A DNA stretch of 64,000 nucleotides from an uncultured Candidatus Saccharibacteria bacterium (lineage in GTDB: Bacteria > Patescibacteriota > Saccharimonadia > Saccharimonadales > Saccharimonadaceae): positions 23,725 to 87,724 of the forward strand of contig CAKVAO010000004.1 in the NCBI GenBank assembly GCA_934725355.1. Reading direction: 5' to 3'. This document shows positions 16,413-25,365 of this stretch, one piece after another (within the stretch, counting starts at the first letter, position 1; each line of letters opens with the position of its first letter). The notes below the pieces were generated by a model. The model had not been told where the DNA came from and made no database searches. It saw only the letters and a program-made list of their open reading frames with translations. A program made the translations under genes and the position numbers.

Positions 16413-17210
16413 CTATTTCGTAATCTCTATTTTAGTGCAGCCGTCAGTGCTATCTACGGCAAAGTCCTGACACTGATAGAGTGTTAGATTGTCAATATTG
16501 TCGCCCGATACCGTCATACTAACCTTGCCGTCGCTGTCCTTGGCGGTCATTATAACGTCACCGTCGGTAGTGCCTGTCAAGACATAACTATACGTGTCAG
16601 GGCTACGAAACGCCGCTGTATCTAGACGAATATTACCCTTAGCGCCTAATAGTGCTAACGAGCCTTGTTCGCTAAACACGACACCCTTGGCTTTATCGGC
16701 GCTCACTGCCTGATAGGCAAAGTCATAGCTCATCGAATAGGCGTATTTGCCGTTACCACTAATCTGATCCCAGCAGTCTTGATCAGCTAACACGTATTTC
16801 ATATTTGGACCACCAACCTGATCATAGCCCGTGATATCACTAGCGCCAGTTAACTTATCCTTCTCGATCTGCCATTTGCCGCCTGACTGAGAAATCAACG
16901 TCTTTGTGCCCTGATTAGCATCCATGTTTTCCAATATCGGGCGTTTGCTCTCGTTGGTGCGCTTGGCGTTATATTCATCACAGAACTTCTGCGCAGTAGT
17001 GTTTAGCTCTTTCACAGCCTGATCGTTAGTGGCTGTATCGTCAGCGTGCTCAACAGACGATCTCGGCACCACGGTCAGTATATTATCTGGCTTGCTATTC
17101 AATAACATAACTACACCCACAGCACCGACGGCCAGCGCAATTATTAATGTAATTACCGCGATGACTGTCGCGTTACCGTGTTCATCATTATTTTGCCAGT
17201 TTTTAATCAT
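16413..17210 (-). CDS. Membrane-anchored protein of unknown function (265 aa)
   Basis: It has a single N-terminal TM helix (VIAVITLIIALAVGAVGVVML, about 16-37) after a short cytoplasmic end, then a large, probably external, soluble domain with paired Cys that may form disulphides. I recognise no domain. TATAAT lies 6 nt before the ATG (leaderless type). The sirtuin gene ends 12 nt upstream on the same strand, so the two may share a transcript. It could be a surface protein; the function is unknown. Confidence 0.7.
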   Translation of the reverse strand: MIKNWQNNDEHGNATVIAVITLIIALAVGAVGVVMLLNSKPDNILTVVPRSSVEHADDTATNDQAVKELNTTAQKFCDEYNAKRTNESKRPILENMDANQGTKTLISQSGGKWQIEKDKLTGASDITGYDQVGGPNMKYVLADQDCWDQISGNGKYAYSMSYDFAYQAVSADKAKGVVFSEQGSLALLGAKGNIRLDTAAFRSPDTYSYVLTGTTDGDVIMTAKDSDGKVSMTVSGDNIDNLTLYQCQDFAVDSTDGCTKIEITK

Positions 17211-17222
17211 GTTTATATTATA

Positions 17223-17966
17223 TCAGGATTGACCCAAAACGCGATCTACTAATTTCTCTAATGCTTGATCAGCAGGTTCGCGGATAATTTCATCAGCAAT
17301 ATTATCTTGCCCAGTCGGGTCGGTACTAACGATTATCACTTCCTTACCCAAAGCTTTTGCCTGAATCGGAATGCCTGCCGCTGGATACACCATCAGACTA
17401 GAGCCCACACACCACAGCTCATCGCAATCGCGTAGGTCAACACCAGCAATCCGCGACAACATCACCTCGTCCAGTGGCTCGCCAAAGAAAACGATGTCGG
17501 GCTTTAAGATACCGTTGCAGCCCGGCTCGATACAATGCGGATCAGGATTATTGTCTAACTGGTCACAGATATCCTTGGTGTCATAATAGCGGTGGCAATT
17601 TAGACAAATAGATTTGTCTATGCGACCATGCAACTGGCGGATCTTACCCTGATGTATACCCGCTTTCTTCTCTAGCATGTCGAAGTTTTGAGTCATTACC
17701 GATATTAAGCCGCCCTCATCATCTAGACGCTTTAGCAACCAGTGCGCACGCGTCGGCTTAGCATCCCACGCCGGCGACACAGCCAGCCAGCGCCACAAGA
17801 GCTCACGCGATTTCTTGCTACGACTGAATCGGTCAATTTCGAAGGCGTCACGCACATCAGCCGCCGTTTTCCATGCCCCACCCTTACCGCGAAAAGTCGG
17901 TATACCGGCGCCTGCACTCATACCTGCACCAACTAGCACACAAACACGTTTTGGTATTTTACACAT
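17223..17966 (-). CDS. Sir2-family NAD-dependent protein deacylase
   Basis: Sirtuins remove acyl groups from lysines using NAD. The protein has GAGMSAGAGIPTFRG near the N-terminus (NAD binding), TQNFD, the catalytic His in QLHGRID, a zinc site (CLNC ... CIEPGC) and GSSLMVYPAAGIP, so it appears complete and active. I placed the start at 17966 (MCKIPKRV, 247 aa) because the Rossmann motif begins a few residues later and TATAAT lies 6 nt upstream; a longer frame to 18059 would add an unlikely N-terminal extension. It is divergent from the HAD-like gene at 18050. Confidence 0.92.
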   Translation of the reverse strand: MCKIPKRVCVLVGAGMSAGAGIPTFRGKGGAWKTAADVRDAFEIDRFSRSKKSRELLWRWLAVSPAWDAKPTRAHWLLKRLDDEGGLISVMTQNFDMLEKKAGIHQGKIRQLHGRIDKSICLNCHRYYDTKDICDQLDNNPDPHCIEPGCNGILKPDIVFFGEPLDEVMLSRIAGVDLRDCDELWCVGSSLMVYPAAGIPIQAKALGKEVIIVSTDPTGQDNIADEIIREPADQALEKLVDRVLGQS

Positions 17967-18049
17967 ACTATTATTATATTGCATTTTCAAATATTCGGCA
18001 TATAATGCAGTTATTACCAAAATTGAGGTACGAACTTTAAGGAGAAAAA

Positions 18050-18637
18050 ATGTCAGCATTTAGCCACACACCGAAAACACTGATATTCTCGGATTACGAT
18101 GGGGTAATAAACCCCTTACGAGCATTTCAATTTGACGAAAATTCATTTGTAGCCGACCGTAGACAGGGAGACTTGGATTGGTCAGACGAGTTGGTGCGTT
18201 CAATTAACCAGATCGCATCTAATGATCAAATTTGTTGGCACTGGCTGACTAGTAACCGCCAATGGATGGACTGGATTTGTGAAAATCTAGGTATTGATTA
18301 CAGTCTTACCGTTACCGATGATTACGGTCGTGGCGGCTATCCTGACAATAAGTTAGATGTAATAATTCGGGCTATTCATAGCAATGATAGTTGCGATGCA
18401 ACTTGTCCGATTATCTGGATTGACGATGATTTGGGTAAATATTATAACAACGGTCATACTATGCGCAAACTTAGACAATTAGCACAAACTACCCATAGCG
18501 ACGTCCTGATGGTACAACCTAACTGCCATGCTGGCATTAGTCGCTCGCAATGGAACTGTATTATAAATTTTGCCTTACATCCAAATTCACGACGAACTAA
18601 CAGCATCACATACCTGAAGCCCGATTATATCGAATAA
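18050..18637 (+). CDS. HAD-like hydrolase domain protein (195 aa)
   Basis: SDYDGVINP near the N-terminus fits the HAD nucleophile motif DxDG, and the WIDDD segment (about 125-129) could be the acidic metal-binding motif IV. Between them, TSNRQWMDW resembles motif II (T/S). The family includes phosphatases and nucleic-acid end-processing enzymes; the substrate cannot be stated. AAGGAG lies 6 nt before the ATG. It is divergent from the sirtuin gene. No signal peptide, so cytosolic. Confidence 0.75.
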   Translation: MSAFSHTPKTLIFSDYDGVINPLRAFQFDENSFVADRRQGDLDWSDELVRSINQIASNDQICWHWLTSNRQWMDWICENLGIDYSLTVTDDYGRGGYPDNKLDVIIRAIHSNDSCDATCPIIWIDDDLGKYYNNGHTMRKLRQLAQTTHSDVLMVQPNCHAGISRSQWNCIINFALHPNSRRTNSITYLKPDYIE

Positions 18638-18652
18638 CTAGCTATCAGGCAC

Positions 18653-18678
18653 TAGCCTCACTCTATATAGTGGGGCTA
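18653..18678. terminator. Bidirectional terminator between the HAD gene and the membrane operon
   Basis: A 10-bp stem (TAGCCTCACT / AGTGGGGCTA, with one mismatch) and a 6-nt loop lie immediately between two convergent stop codons. T-rich sequence follows on the plus strand. Confidence 0.65.
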
Positions 18679-20040
18679 TTAATTTACTACCTGATAATTT
18701 CCGTATTTATTGATACCTGTTTGACATGCCGACCATAGACCTTTGCCTGCACCACGGGCTGCGTCCTGAGCACCTCTAAATTGGTTAACATATTTGAATT
18801 GCTGTCCGCTAAAAATGTACAGCATACCGTAGCCGTCCTCGATCAACTGCATATTATAGTTTGTACCGTCCGCTAGATAGACATAACGCAAGTAGCGACC
18901 ATACCTGTCGACATCACCCGATACGTCGTCGCCTTCAATATATACAGCCTAGCCTCTAAGCGCCTTAGTATGGCTAGACGACTCATTGCCGTAACATTGA
19001 TGCTTCCTGGTGCTCTCGGGTGTATCGACGCCGATTAGGCGAATACGCTGCGGCAAGCAGTCCACGTACAGTGTGTCGCCATCCGACACACGCCCAACGG
19101 TGCATTTCTGTAATTTAGTGTAGTCTGGATTCGTATGATTGGCAGGTGTCACCGACGTTGGTGTAGTTTCTCGGATGTTATTGACCGGTTTACTAGAGGT
19201 AAGATCACTACCATCACTATCATCACTATTCGATTGTCCACTATTATTATCTGCCTGACTACTCGCCGATCCCGACGACTTACCTGACCACTTTGACAAA
19301 TATTTAGCATATACTCGCTTAGCTACATCAGGAGCCTTGGTCCGCTCAGATCCAACTCGCGCAAATAGCTCATCGTCAACCTGCGCATAATCATACCCCA
19401 GACCAGCAATCTCATTCACCATATCGCCGTATTCACCAGATAGCGCTGTAAAGATTTGTTGCTGGTCGCTAACCGATAAACGATAATACACCGCGTGCAA
19501 GAATTCATGCACCAAAGTTACCTCTGGCGATTCTTTAAACTGAGCATACAGCTGGTCACTCGCACTTAACATTGATATACGTTCGCTACCATTAATAAAG
19601 GTCCAACAACCAAAGATTGCTATGCCATCAGCCAACGATGAGATACCGCAATCCTTTGCTACATCAGCCTCGCTAGCGTAACTAGGCTTTAGCCGGCCTA
19701 TCAACTTACGCCCATCATCCGTAAATCCAACACAGTTAATCAAGCCTTCGACTGTAGATTTGCCCGAACAATCAGCCGTATAGTAAGAGTCTTTATTTGC
19801 TGGTGTAGAGCGTGGCTTAGTGTAAGTAGTGACAAATGTTGGATTGTCACGATATTTATAGCGCCAGTAATATTCGCGAGTCAGCAGTACTCCTAACAAT
19901 ACCACTATTGCAAATCCACAGCACAGCAACGCCACCTGCCACCACTTAAATGGTACTCTAGCACCATATTTAAAACGTACTTTACGACGGCGCGGTGGTT
20001 TATCAAAAAACTTCGTCAGTTCAAACCCAAATATCTTCAT
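18679..20040 (-). pseudogene. Membrane-anchored HExxH protein fused to a thermonuclease domain, interrupted by in-frame TAG
   Basis: An ORF from 20040 runs 363 codons to a TAG at 18949-18951. The same frame then stays open for 89 codons to 18679. Before the stop: a basic N-terminus, a TM helix (about 32-54), an external domain with HEFLH (177-181, the HExxH zinc-peptidase motif), a Ser/Asn-rich linker, then the first half of a staphylococcal-nuclease fold (VSDGDTLYVD, RIRLIGVDTPES). After the stop comes the second half (DRYGRYLRYVYL ... EDGYG ... GKGLW). The stop therefore separates nuclease residues equivalent to Arg35/Glu43 from Arg87. It may be a nonsense allele, a pseudogene, or readthrough. 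It is the last gene of the operon that starts near 23.5 kb. Confidence 0.75.
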
Positions 20041-20049
20041 GCTACATAA

Positions 20050-21132
20050 TTACCGTTTAGAAAGGATGCTTCTTATTATAATCGTTAACCAACCCATTAG
20101 CGTTTCTGCACTAATATTAGACTTAGCACTGACCATCATGGCTACTTGCCCCTGGATCTCAGTGCGTGCCGCCCTTACAACACTTTCCATTGCGTGCCGG
20201 TCATCAGGCACACCCTTTAGCTCACTAGCAATCATGCGCATAGATGCCAATTTACTGTCAATCTCATCACGCTTCTTCTGCATTACCGACAATTTCTTTC
20301 CGTAAGCAATCTTTGCGTCGGTCATTTTCTTCTTTAACAGTTCTTCATGCATCTTGTCGCTTCGATCTGCCATTACTCCCTTTTGCTTTAGTCTCTGCAG
20401 TTCACGCCTTAGCTGGCCTTCCGCCTGTGCAACCTCACGGATAATCTTCTTATCCCTGCTCTTAACCCGAATATCATAAAACATATCCGTCTCGAAGAAG
20501 TGATCGATACAGTACATCGCCAGACTACCGGTCGCCAAATACAGCACAAACATAATTGGCGCCATGATCAAGTCGGAGCTTCGGATCACTAAACTACCGA
20601 TATGTATTGCTGAGGCAGTCTCAGTCTCACTAAGATCGATAAATGTACCAGCCATCACACGCAAGACAAATAGAAGCAATCCCAAAAATACCCATAGTAG
20701 TATGTCGCCATGGCGCTTCAGCCATGATTTCTTGACTGACGTGTCCTCAAAATATCGCTGGTAACCACGAAATCCCATAATTAGTACCATCGCTACCAAG
20801 CCGATTGCTGCACTAAGACCATATGCTAGTATCTCTGGCATGTTTAGTAGCCGACCCAACACGTCCTGCAGAAATGAAATATCAATCACGGATGCAGCCA
20901 CACCAAGCAAGAAGAACGTCAGAAGTACTCCGCCCGATTGACGTTTACCCATAGCGGCCGCCGGTCTTTGTATTGGCGAGTACTTCTTAGCAACCTCTTC
21001 ACGTTTAGCCTCACGCCACGCCTGAGGATCATCCTCGTATTGCTCTACTTCACTAAGTTGCGCACCAGATTCATTGACCGCACCCATTCGATCAACCTTC
21101 GCAGTGGTCTCTCTAATACCCACACTAGTCAT
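20050..21132 (-). CDS. Multi-TM protein with C-terminal coiled coil (360 aa)
   Basis: Residues 1-65 are charged and cytosolic. About four TM helices follow (near 68-90, 100-125, 143-165 and 183-205), then about 150 residues of charged heptad-like sequence (about 220-330). This layout recalls MotA/ZorA-type proteins (TM helices plus long cytoplasmic coiled coil), and an OmpA-domain protein is encoded in the same operon. I see no clear MotA sequence motif, so this is an analogy. The start overlaps the preceding gene by 8 nt, with GAGGAT before the ATG. The function is unknown. Confidence 0.7.
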   Translation of the reverse strand: MTSVGIRETTAKVDRMGAVNESGAQLSEVEQYEDDPQAWREAKREEVAKKYSPIQRPAAAMGKRQSGGVLLTFFLLGVAASVIDISFLQDVLGRLLNMPEILAYGLSAAIGLVAMVLIMGFRGYQRYFEDTSVKKSWLKRHGDILLWVFLGLLLFVLRVMAGTFIDLSETETASAIHIGSLVIRSSDLIMAPIMFVLYLATGSLAMYCIDHFFETDMFYDIRVKSRDKKIIREVAQAEGQLRRELQRLKQKGVMADRSDKMHEELLKKKMTDAKIAYGKKLSVMQKKRDEIDSKLASMRMIASELKGVPDDRHAMESVVRAARTEIQGQVAMMVSAKSNISAETLMGWLTIIIRSILSKR

Positions 21133-21583
21133 TTTTATCCTCCATACTCTTATTCATGTATTTCTCGCCTAGCTTATCAATATCATCAAAACGCCCGGCC
21201 AGGTCCGAATAGTCAATATTTACACGCTCAGTATCACTAATTTCAACGCCTGTTTCTTTAGCTGCCTGAACATAGCTACTCCATGCTATATCCAGATCTT
21301 TCATATCTCTATTGAGAGACTCCATTTGCGCCCTTACCGCACCTTTTACTTTCTCATAGCGACCGATAGCATCAGCGCTATTACTACTAAAGGCCTGTCT
21401 AATTTGACTTAAAAGCGGCCTCAACTTAGCATCAATAGCCGGCAAAGCAAATACAATACCCTCGCCGCTCAGTGTGCCCTTTTTAATCTGTTTTGTAGCC
21501 TCTCTAATTACACTCTTACGAATCGATTTAATTTGATCAGTTATAATCGGTTCACTAATAATATCTACATTATGGCCAATCAC
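21125..21583 (-). CDS. Cytosolic coiled-coil protein (152 aa)
   Basis: It is helical and charged, with no TM segment. It starts at a GTG whose bases overlap the previous stop (GTGA), with GGGGGAAG upstream, and its 3' end overlaps the next gene by 8 nt. Such overlaps imply translational coupling and fixed stoichiometry with the other operon products. No domain is recognised. It probably works with the multi-TM coiled-coil protein, for example as a cytosolic adaptor (inference). Confidence 0.65.
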   Translation of the reverse strand: MIGHNVDIISEPIITDQIKSIRKSVIREATKQIKKGTLSGEGIVFALPAIDAKLRPLLSQIRQAFSSNSADAIGRYEKVKGAVRAQMESLNRDMKDLDIAWSSYVQAAKETGVEISDTERVNIDYSDLAGRFDDIDKLGEKYMNKSMEDKND

Positions 21584-22176
21584 TTATCTTCCCCCTTTCT
21601 CTTGTTAGATCTGACAGCCTTATCTTTCTGCTTCTCGTGTCTGAATAGCTCGTAAATATATAGCTTCTCGCGATTCTCGCCCCATGAGTGAATAGTGCTA
21701 ACATTATTTTTATATAAATCGTTCACACTAGATATTCTGTCGTTAAGAATTTCTATGTCGCGCTCGGCTTGTTTCATTCTCCGCTCAATCGGCTGACATT
21801 TGAGCGCCAGGTCACCAGTCTGACGTTCAAGCGCTGCACATTGAATAAAGTCCTTAGTATTCCGTGCTACCGTTAATCGACTCGTCAGACTCGACCGCCT
21901 AGACTTTAGACTATTATTCTGGCTAGTCAAGTCTTTCATTAAACCGTCAGCCCTCAATACATCATGCTGAAGTACAGAGGCAACACTCTCAAAACGCGCC
22001 CTTTCTGCATCGAGCATCTGCGCCACCTCAGAATTAATTAGGCTTAAATACCTCGTCGTATTGTTCTGTCGATAAAACGCCACTCCTCCTTGCTTATAAT
22101 CGCGCTTAGCATTTCTGCGATCGCGCATTCTCGCTAGCACTCCGTACCGTAAACGAATAGGTTCGTACGTATTCAT
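21580..22176 (-). CDS. Basic coiled-coil protein (198 aa)
   Basis: It has a basic N-terminus (RDRRNAKRDYK), a long central coiled coil (about 55-160) and a very basic tail. There is no TM segment. I chose the ATG at 22176 because it overlaps the stop of the OmpA-domain gene as ATGA and CAGGAG lies about 9 nt upstream. The function is unknown. It could bridge the membrane complex to nucleic acid given its charge, but that is a guess. Confidence 0.65.
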   Translation of the reverse strand: MNTYEPIRLRYGVLARMRDRRNAKRDYKQGGVAFYRQNNTTRYLSLINSEVAQMLDAERARFESVASVLQHDVLRADGLMKDLTSQNNSLKSRRSSLTSRLTVARNTKDFIQCAALERQTGDLALKCQPIERRMKQAERDIEILNDRISSVNDLYKNNVSTIHSWGENREKLYIYELFRHEKQKDKAVRSNKRKGEDK

Positions 22177-23381
22177 CGGCGACACTCCTGAGCATTACGT
22201 TCAATGATAACCTTAATCATGCGATTTCTACTGTCGGTATCATCGTGCGATTCGTTATTACTGTATTCAAACGGACCATAGCCCTTTCCGATAGCGCTTA
22301 TTTTGTCGGACGGCAGTCCTTTGCCAATCAAGTAATCACGGACCGCATTAGCTCGATCACCCGCCAAGTTCTCATGGCGCGATGTATAATGTGCAGTATA
22401 GCCTTCAATGGTAATCTGCTTAATAGCATCTTTATTATCGTTGTATATTTGCACTACCTGTCCAAGCGACTTATTTGCTTCGCCAAGATTTGAGAATGTT
22501 GTAGCTTCACCGTCGAATTTAAGTTTGCTGTCATCGAACGTTAAATCGAAATTCTTACATTCCGTATCTGTAGGATTAACAGTATATTTATTCTCTACCG
22601 ATTCACCCGTCATAGACACAGTCACGATTCGTGGCTTACGCGCACCCATATTACCTGAAACCAATTTCTTATAGATATCTCTTAGCGCCTTACGCTGGGG
22701 ATTAGTCAGCTTCTTCTGTGGAGCTGTCACATCACCCAGCCCATAGAAAGTTATGTTGGCACCTTTTAGTGCATCCTCGTACTCTTCTGTAGCATCACTT
22801 AATATTTGATCCTCTTTAGCCTCGTCAGATATAGTTAGTATACCCGACGTAGCAAAGTTTAGTGCTCCGGTGTCCGATAAGCCAGAACCAATAACAATAA
22901 TATTAGGACTTCTGTTTTCGTCATCTGACATTCCAGCAACTTCGTCGTACGCAGTAACAATTGCCTCAAGGTAATTAGCACCGCTAGTCTTTGGAACGAC
23001 CTCAGATACTTGCTTCTTAATCTCGGCAACGTTGACTGCTACATTCTTCTTAGCCTGAGTTCCGTTTTCGCTAATCGACTTCATCTTTGAAGTATCTAAA
23101 TCAACTACAAATGGCTCACCATCTGCCTCTATAATGCTAATAGAATCAATGAACTCTTCGGGATCTTCACCTCGATGCATCATTAACGTATCAGAAATTC
23201 GATCAATCACATCCTTACCAAGTTCAGCCTTTGGCGAGTTGGCCGTGTTGCCAATAACAATCGCAAGTGAGTTCGAAGGCGGTGGCGTATAAGGCTGAGA
23301 CAGCTTAAAAAATGCTCCGCCCATAGCAACAACACCCACTACAGTAAATATCATCCAGACCTTTGATATATATTCCACCAT
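22173..23381 (-). CDS. Membrane protein with vWA-like region and C-terminal OmpA (peptidoglycan-binding) domain
   Basis: The 402-aa protein starts MVEYISKVW, then has one TM helix (about 8-27) with no acidic residue, followed by a domain with LAIVIGNTANSPKAEL and IIVIGSGLSDTGAL, which resembles a von Willebrand A-type fold. The last ~120 residues form an OmpA-like domain: ITIEGYTAH, NLAGDRANAVRDYLIGKG and SRNRMIKVII. OmpA domains bind peptidoglycan. MotB/ZorB have the same TM + OmpA plan, but they use a membrane Asp that is absent here. It is the first large gene of the operon. The start is uncertain; an upstream frame continues to 23510. Confidence 0.8.
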   Translation of the reverse strand: MVEYISKVWMIFTVVGVVAMGGAFFKLSQPYTPPPSNSLAIVIGNTANSPKAELGKDVIDRISDTLMMHRGEDPEEFIDSISIIEADGEPFVVDLDTSKMKSISENGTQAKKNVAVNVAEIKKQVSEVVPKTSGANYLEAIVTAYDEVAGMSDDENRSPNIIVIGSGLSDTGALNFATSGILTISDEAKEDQILSDATEEYEDALKGANITFYGLGDVTAPQKKLTNPQRKALRDIYKKLVSGNMGARKPRIVTVSMTGESVENKYTVNPTDTECKNFDLTFDDSKLKFDGEATTFSNLGEANKSLGQVVQIYNDNKDAIKQITIEGYTAHYTSRHENLAGDRANAVRDYLIGKGLPSDKISAIGKGYGPFEYSNNESHDDTDSRNRMIKVIIERNAQECRR

Positions 23382-23502
23382 CCCGTATAATTTCCACTGT
23401 TTCGCTATTTGAATGAGAGAAATTACAGTTACAATCACCCCCCGCCGCCAGCATGACAGCCATCGCAGGTTGACCGCTAAGATTCTCAACAAAACTTTCC
23501 AT
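23305..23502 (-). CDS. Possible 65-aa leader ORF at the poly-G promoter
   Basis: An ATG at 23502 lies 10 nt after the predicted -10 box TATGAT, giving a near-leaderless start. The frame encodes MESFVENLSGQPAMAVMLAAG followed by a Cys/Asn/Ser segment and SETVEIIRDGG, then overlaps the start of the OmpA-domain gene in another frame. The first 45 residues look more protein-like than the competing frame. It could be a small coupled gene, or the true N-terminus of the next gene after a frameshift. Evidence is limited. Confidence 0.35.
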   Translation of the reverse strand: MESFVENLSGQPAMAVMLAAGGDCNCNFSHSNSETVEIIRDGGIYIKGLDDIYCSGCCCYGRSIF

Positions 23503-23512
23503 AAGTACAATC

Positions 23513-23543
23513 ATCATAACACCCCCCCCCACAACTTTTGCAA
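23513..23543 (-). promoter_or_regulatory. Candidate phase-variable promoter with poly-G(9) spacer, membrane operon
   Basis: On the minus strand TTGCAA (23543-23538) and TATGAT (23518-23513) are 19 nt apart; the spacer is AAGTTGT, nine G (23530-23522) and TGT. The flank (AAAAGTTGTG then G run) matches that of the promoter at 3175-3207 (AAAATGTTGTG then G run), so both seem to derive from one promoter type. It would drive the five- or six-gene operon down to 18679. Confidence 0.65.
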
Positions 23544-23552
23544 GGTTCCAGC

Positions 23553-23586
23553 ATTAAATGAGCCCATATACCAGGGCTCATTTAAT
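23553..23586. terminator. Terminator after the pilB-like gene
   Basis: A perfect 13-bp inverted repeat (ATTAAATGAGCCC / GGGCTCATTTAAT) with an 8-nt loop lies 38 nt after the stop of the ATPase gene and just before the next promoter. Confidence 0.85.
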
Positions 23587-23623
23587 GTGGTTGTCAGCTG
23601 GCAGTCGTTAGCCCACCAGCCTT

Positions 23624-25318
23624 CTATAGTACGCGATTGACTTCTTCAAGAGTGGTTTCGCCCTTCAGAGCCTTTAATACACCCTTTTGCAGCATGGTAA
23701 CCATGCCATTGTTACATGCCGCCCTAGTGATAGCCTCAGCATTTACATCATACGGCGAGCCACTAATTAGTCTAATAATCGCATCGTTGACAGTTAGCTG
23801 CTCCATCAGCACTGTTCGCCCCTTATAGCCAAAAGGGTTCTCTTCGCTAGTACCTGGGTGATATAGCACAATATTATTCAAATCTGGCTGCTCTTCATAA
23901 CTAGCAGGTAAGTCTGCCAAGGCGTTACGTATCCACTGCTTCGTCGCTTCGTCGGGCTCGTAAGGAATCTTTGTTTCATCATCTAGTCGCCGCACTAGGC
24001 GCTGACCAATCACCAGACGAATTGAAGTTGTAAACACTGGATTAACGCCAATCATATCAATGATACGCGCAAAGGCTGCACCTGCATCCTGAGCGTGAAA
24101 AGTCGCCAGCAGTAAGTGGCCCGTAATAGCCGCCTGAATTGCCGTACGCGCCGTGTCGACATCACGGATTTCGCCGACCATCACCACGTCAGGGTCTAGA
24201 CGCAAAATTGTACGCACGTTATCTGCAAACGACTGGCCATGCGTCGTATCAACCGGAATCTGCGTCACGCCAGGAATATCGAACTCAACCGGGTCTTCTA
24301 GCGTTAGAATTTTGCGTGTCGTATCGTTTAACGCATTCAGAATGCTATATAGTGTCGTCGACTTACCAGAGCCAGTTGGACCAACCACCATCACCATGCC
24401 ATGCGGGTGCGAGATAATTTGCTCTAGTTCAGCTTTCTCTTTGTCGCTGAGACCTAGCACGTCCATATTCAACATCTCTGCGCGAAAGTTAAACAAACGA
24501 ATCACAGCGTCTTGACCATAATTAGTCGGCACTGTTTCAATACGCATATTCAGCGTGTGATTAGCATCCTCGCTTTGCACAGACGATGACGCTAAACTAC
24601 CCGTACCGCCAACCAAGTTAAATGACCGCCTAAGGTCGCCAATCTCACGTACAATATGACCCGACTGAGCAGTTACGGCAGCTCGCGATAGATTAGCCGC
24701 CGAGGCAATTGAAGCGAACAGAATACGGTATTTATCATGCGACAGCGTAGCAATCGGGTGCAAAGTGCCATCAATACGGAAACGAATCCGTACCTGAGTA
24801 CGCTCGTTCTCAAGGTGAATATCCGATGCACCCAACATATCAGCCTGTAAAATCAGGTAGTTCAAAATATCATCAGGGCGCACCTTTTCTAGCTCGTCAC
24901 TAACCTTCTTGAAGGTATCGCTGTTACCCTCTGATGAAATCTCCACATTATGATAGACCACTTCTTTGGGCGGATCATAACGTAACATCAACGCCTTGAA
25001 TGACGAGTCTGAAATCAGACGATACTGCACTGAAATCTGATTAGCAGTTGCCGCATCGTTGATCTCTTTTAGCTTCGATTCTGGCGTCGATAGTGTTATA
25101 GCATACAGCGCAGGGCTAGTCTCAGTCGGCTTACGCATCGGCACCATCTTGTACGTATACATGTCAGCAATCGACATCATGTCCAGTATTAACGGCATGG
25201 TCTGCTCAGTGGAGCGCAGGTCAACGTACTGAACACCTAGAATTGCGGCACGGCGCTCTGTATTTTGCTCATCGGTTTCGCGGAAGCGCTTAGCTTGCTC
25301 GACAGGATCGTTATACAT
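23624..25318 (-). CDS. pilB: Type IV pilus/type II secretion assembly ATPase (PilB/GspE family)
   Basis: It powers pilus extension. The 564-aa protein has a GspE N-terminal domain (about 15-120), then the secretion ATPase core: Walker A GPTGSGKST (about 309-318), Asp box LEDPVEFDIPG, Walker B RLDPDVVMVGEIRD and His box GHLLLATFHAQ. The Cys4 zinc motif seen in many PilB proteins is absent. TAAAAT lies 6 nt before the ATG (leaderless). It is followed by a strong terminator. No other pilus gene is beside it. Twitching pili are known in Saccharibacteria and would serve host contact. Confidence 0.88.
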   Translation of the reverse strand: MYNDPVEQAKRFRETDEQNTERRAAILGVQYVDLRSTEQTMPLILDMMSIADMYTYKMVPMRKPTETSPALYAITLSTPESKLKEINDAATANQISVQYRLISDSSFKALMLRYDPPKEVVYHNVEISSEGNSDTFKKVSDELEKVRPDDILNYLILQADMLGASDIHLENERTQVRIRFRIDGTLHPIATLSHDKYRILFASIASAANLSRAAVTAQSGHIVREIGDLRRSFNLVGGTGSLASSSVQSEDANHTLNMRIETVPTNYGQDAVIRLFNFRAEMLNMDVLGLSDKEKAELEQIISHPHGMVMVVGPTGSGKSTTLYSILNALNDTTRKILTLEDPVEFDIPGVTQIPVDTTHGQSFADNVRTILRLDPDVVMVGEIRDVDTARTAIQAAITGHLLLATFHAQDAGAAFARIIDMIGVNPVFTTSIRLVIGQRLVRRLDDETKIPYEPDEATKQWIRNALADLPASYEEQPDLNNIVLYHPGTSEENPFGYKGRTVLMEQLTVNDAIIRLISGSPYDVNAEAITRAACNNGMVTMLQKGVLKALKGETTLEEVNRVL

Positions 25319-25365
25319 AATTCTATTTTAGCACAAGCACTACCATTGGTTTATACTATTAATAT

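Noticed and set aside
18949..18951. Alternative genetic code (TAG as sense)
   Set aside because: Other genes end normally at TAG and TGA, and conserved proteins contain no internal stops, so a code change is not supported.
23305..23532. ORF starting with GTG inside the poly-G tract
   Set aside because: The GTG lies within the promoter spacer; the ATG at 23502 fits the predicted transcription start better.
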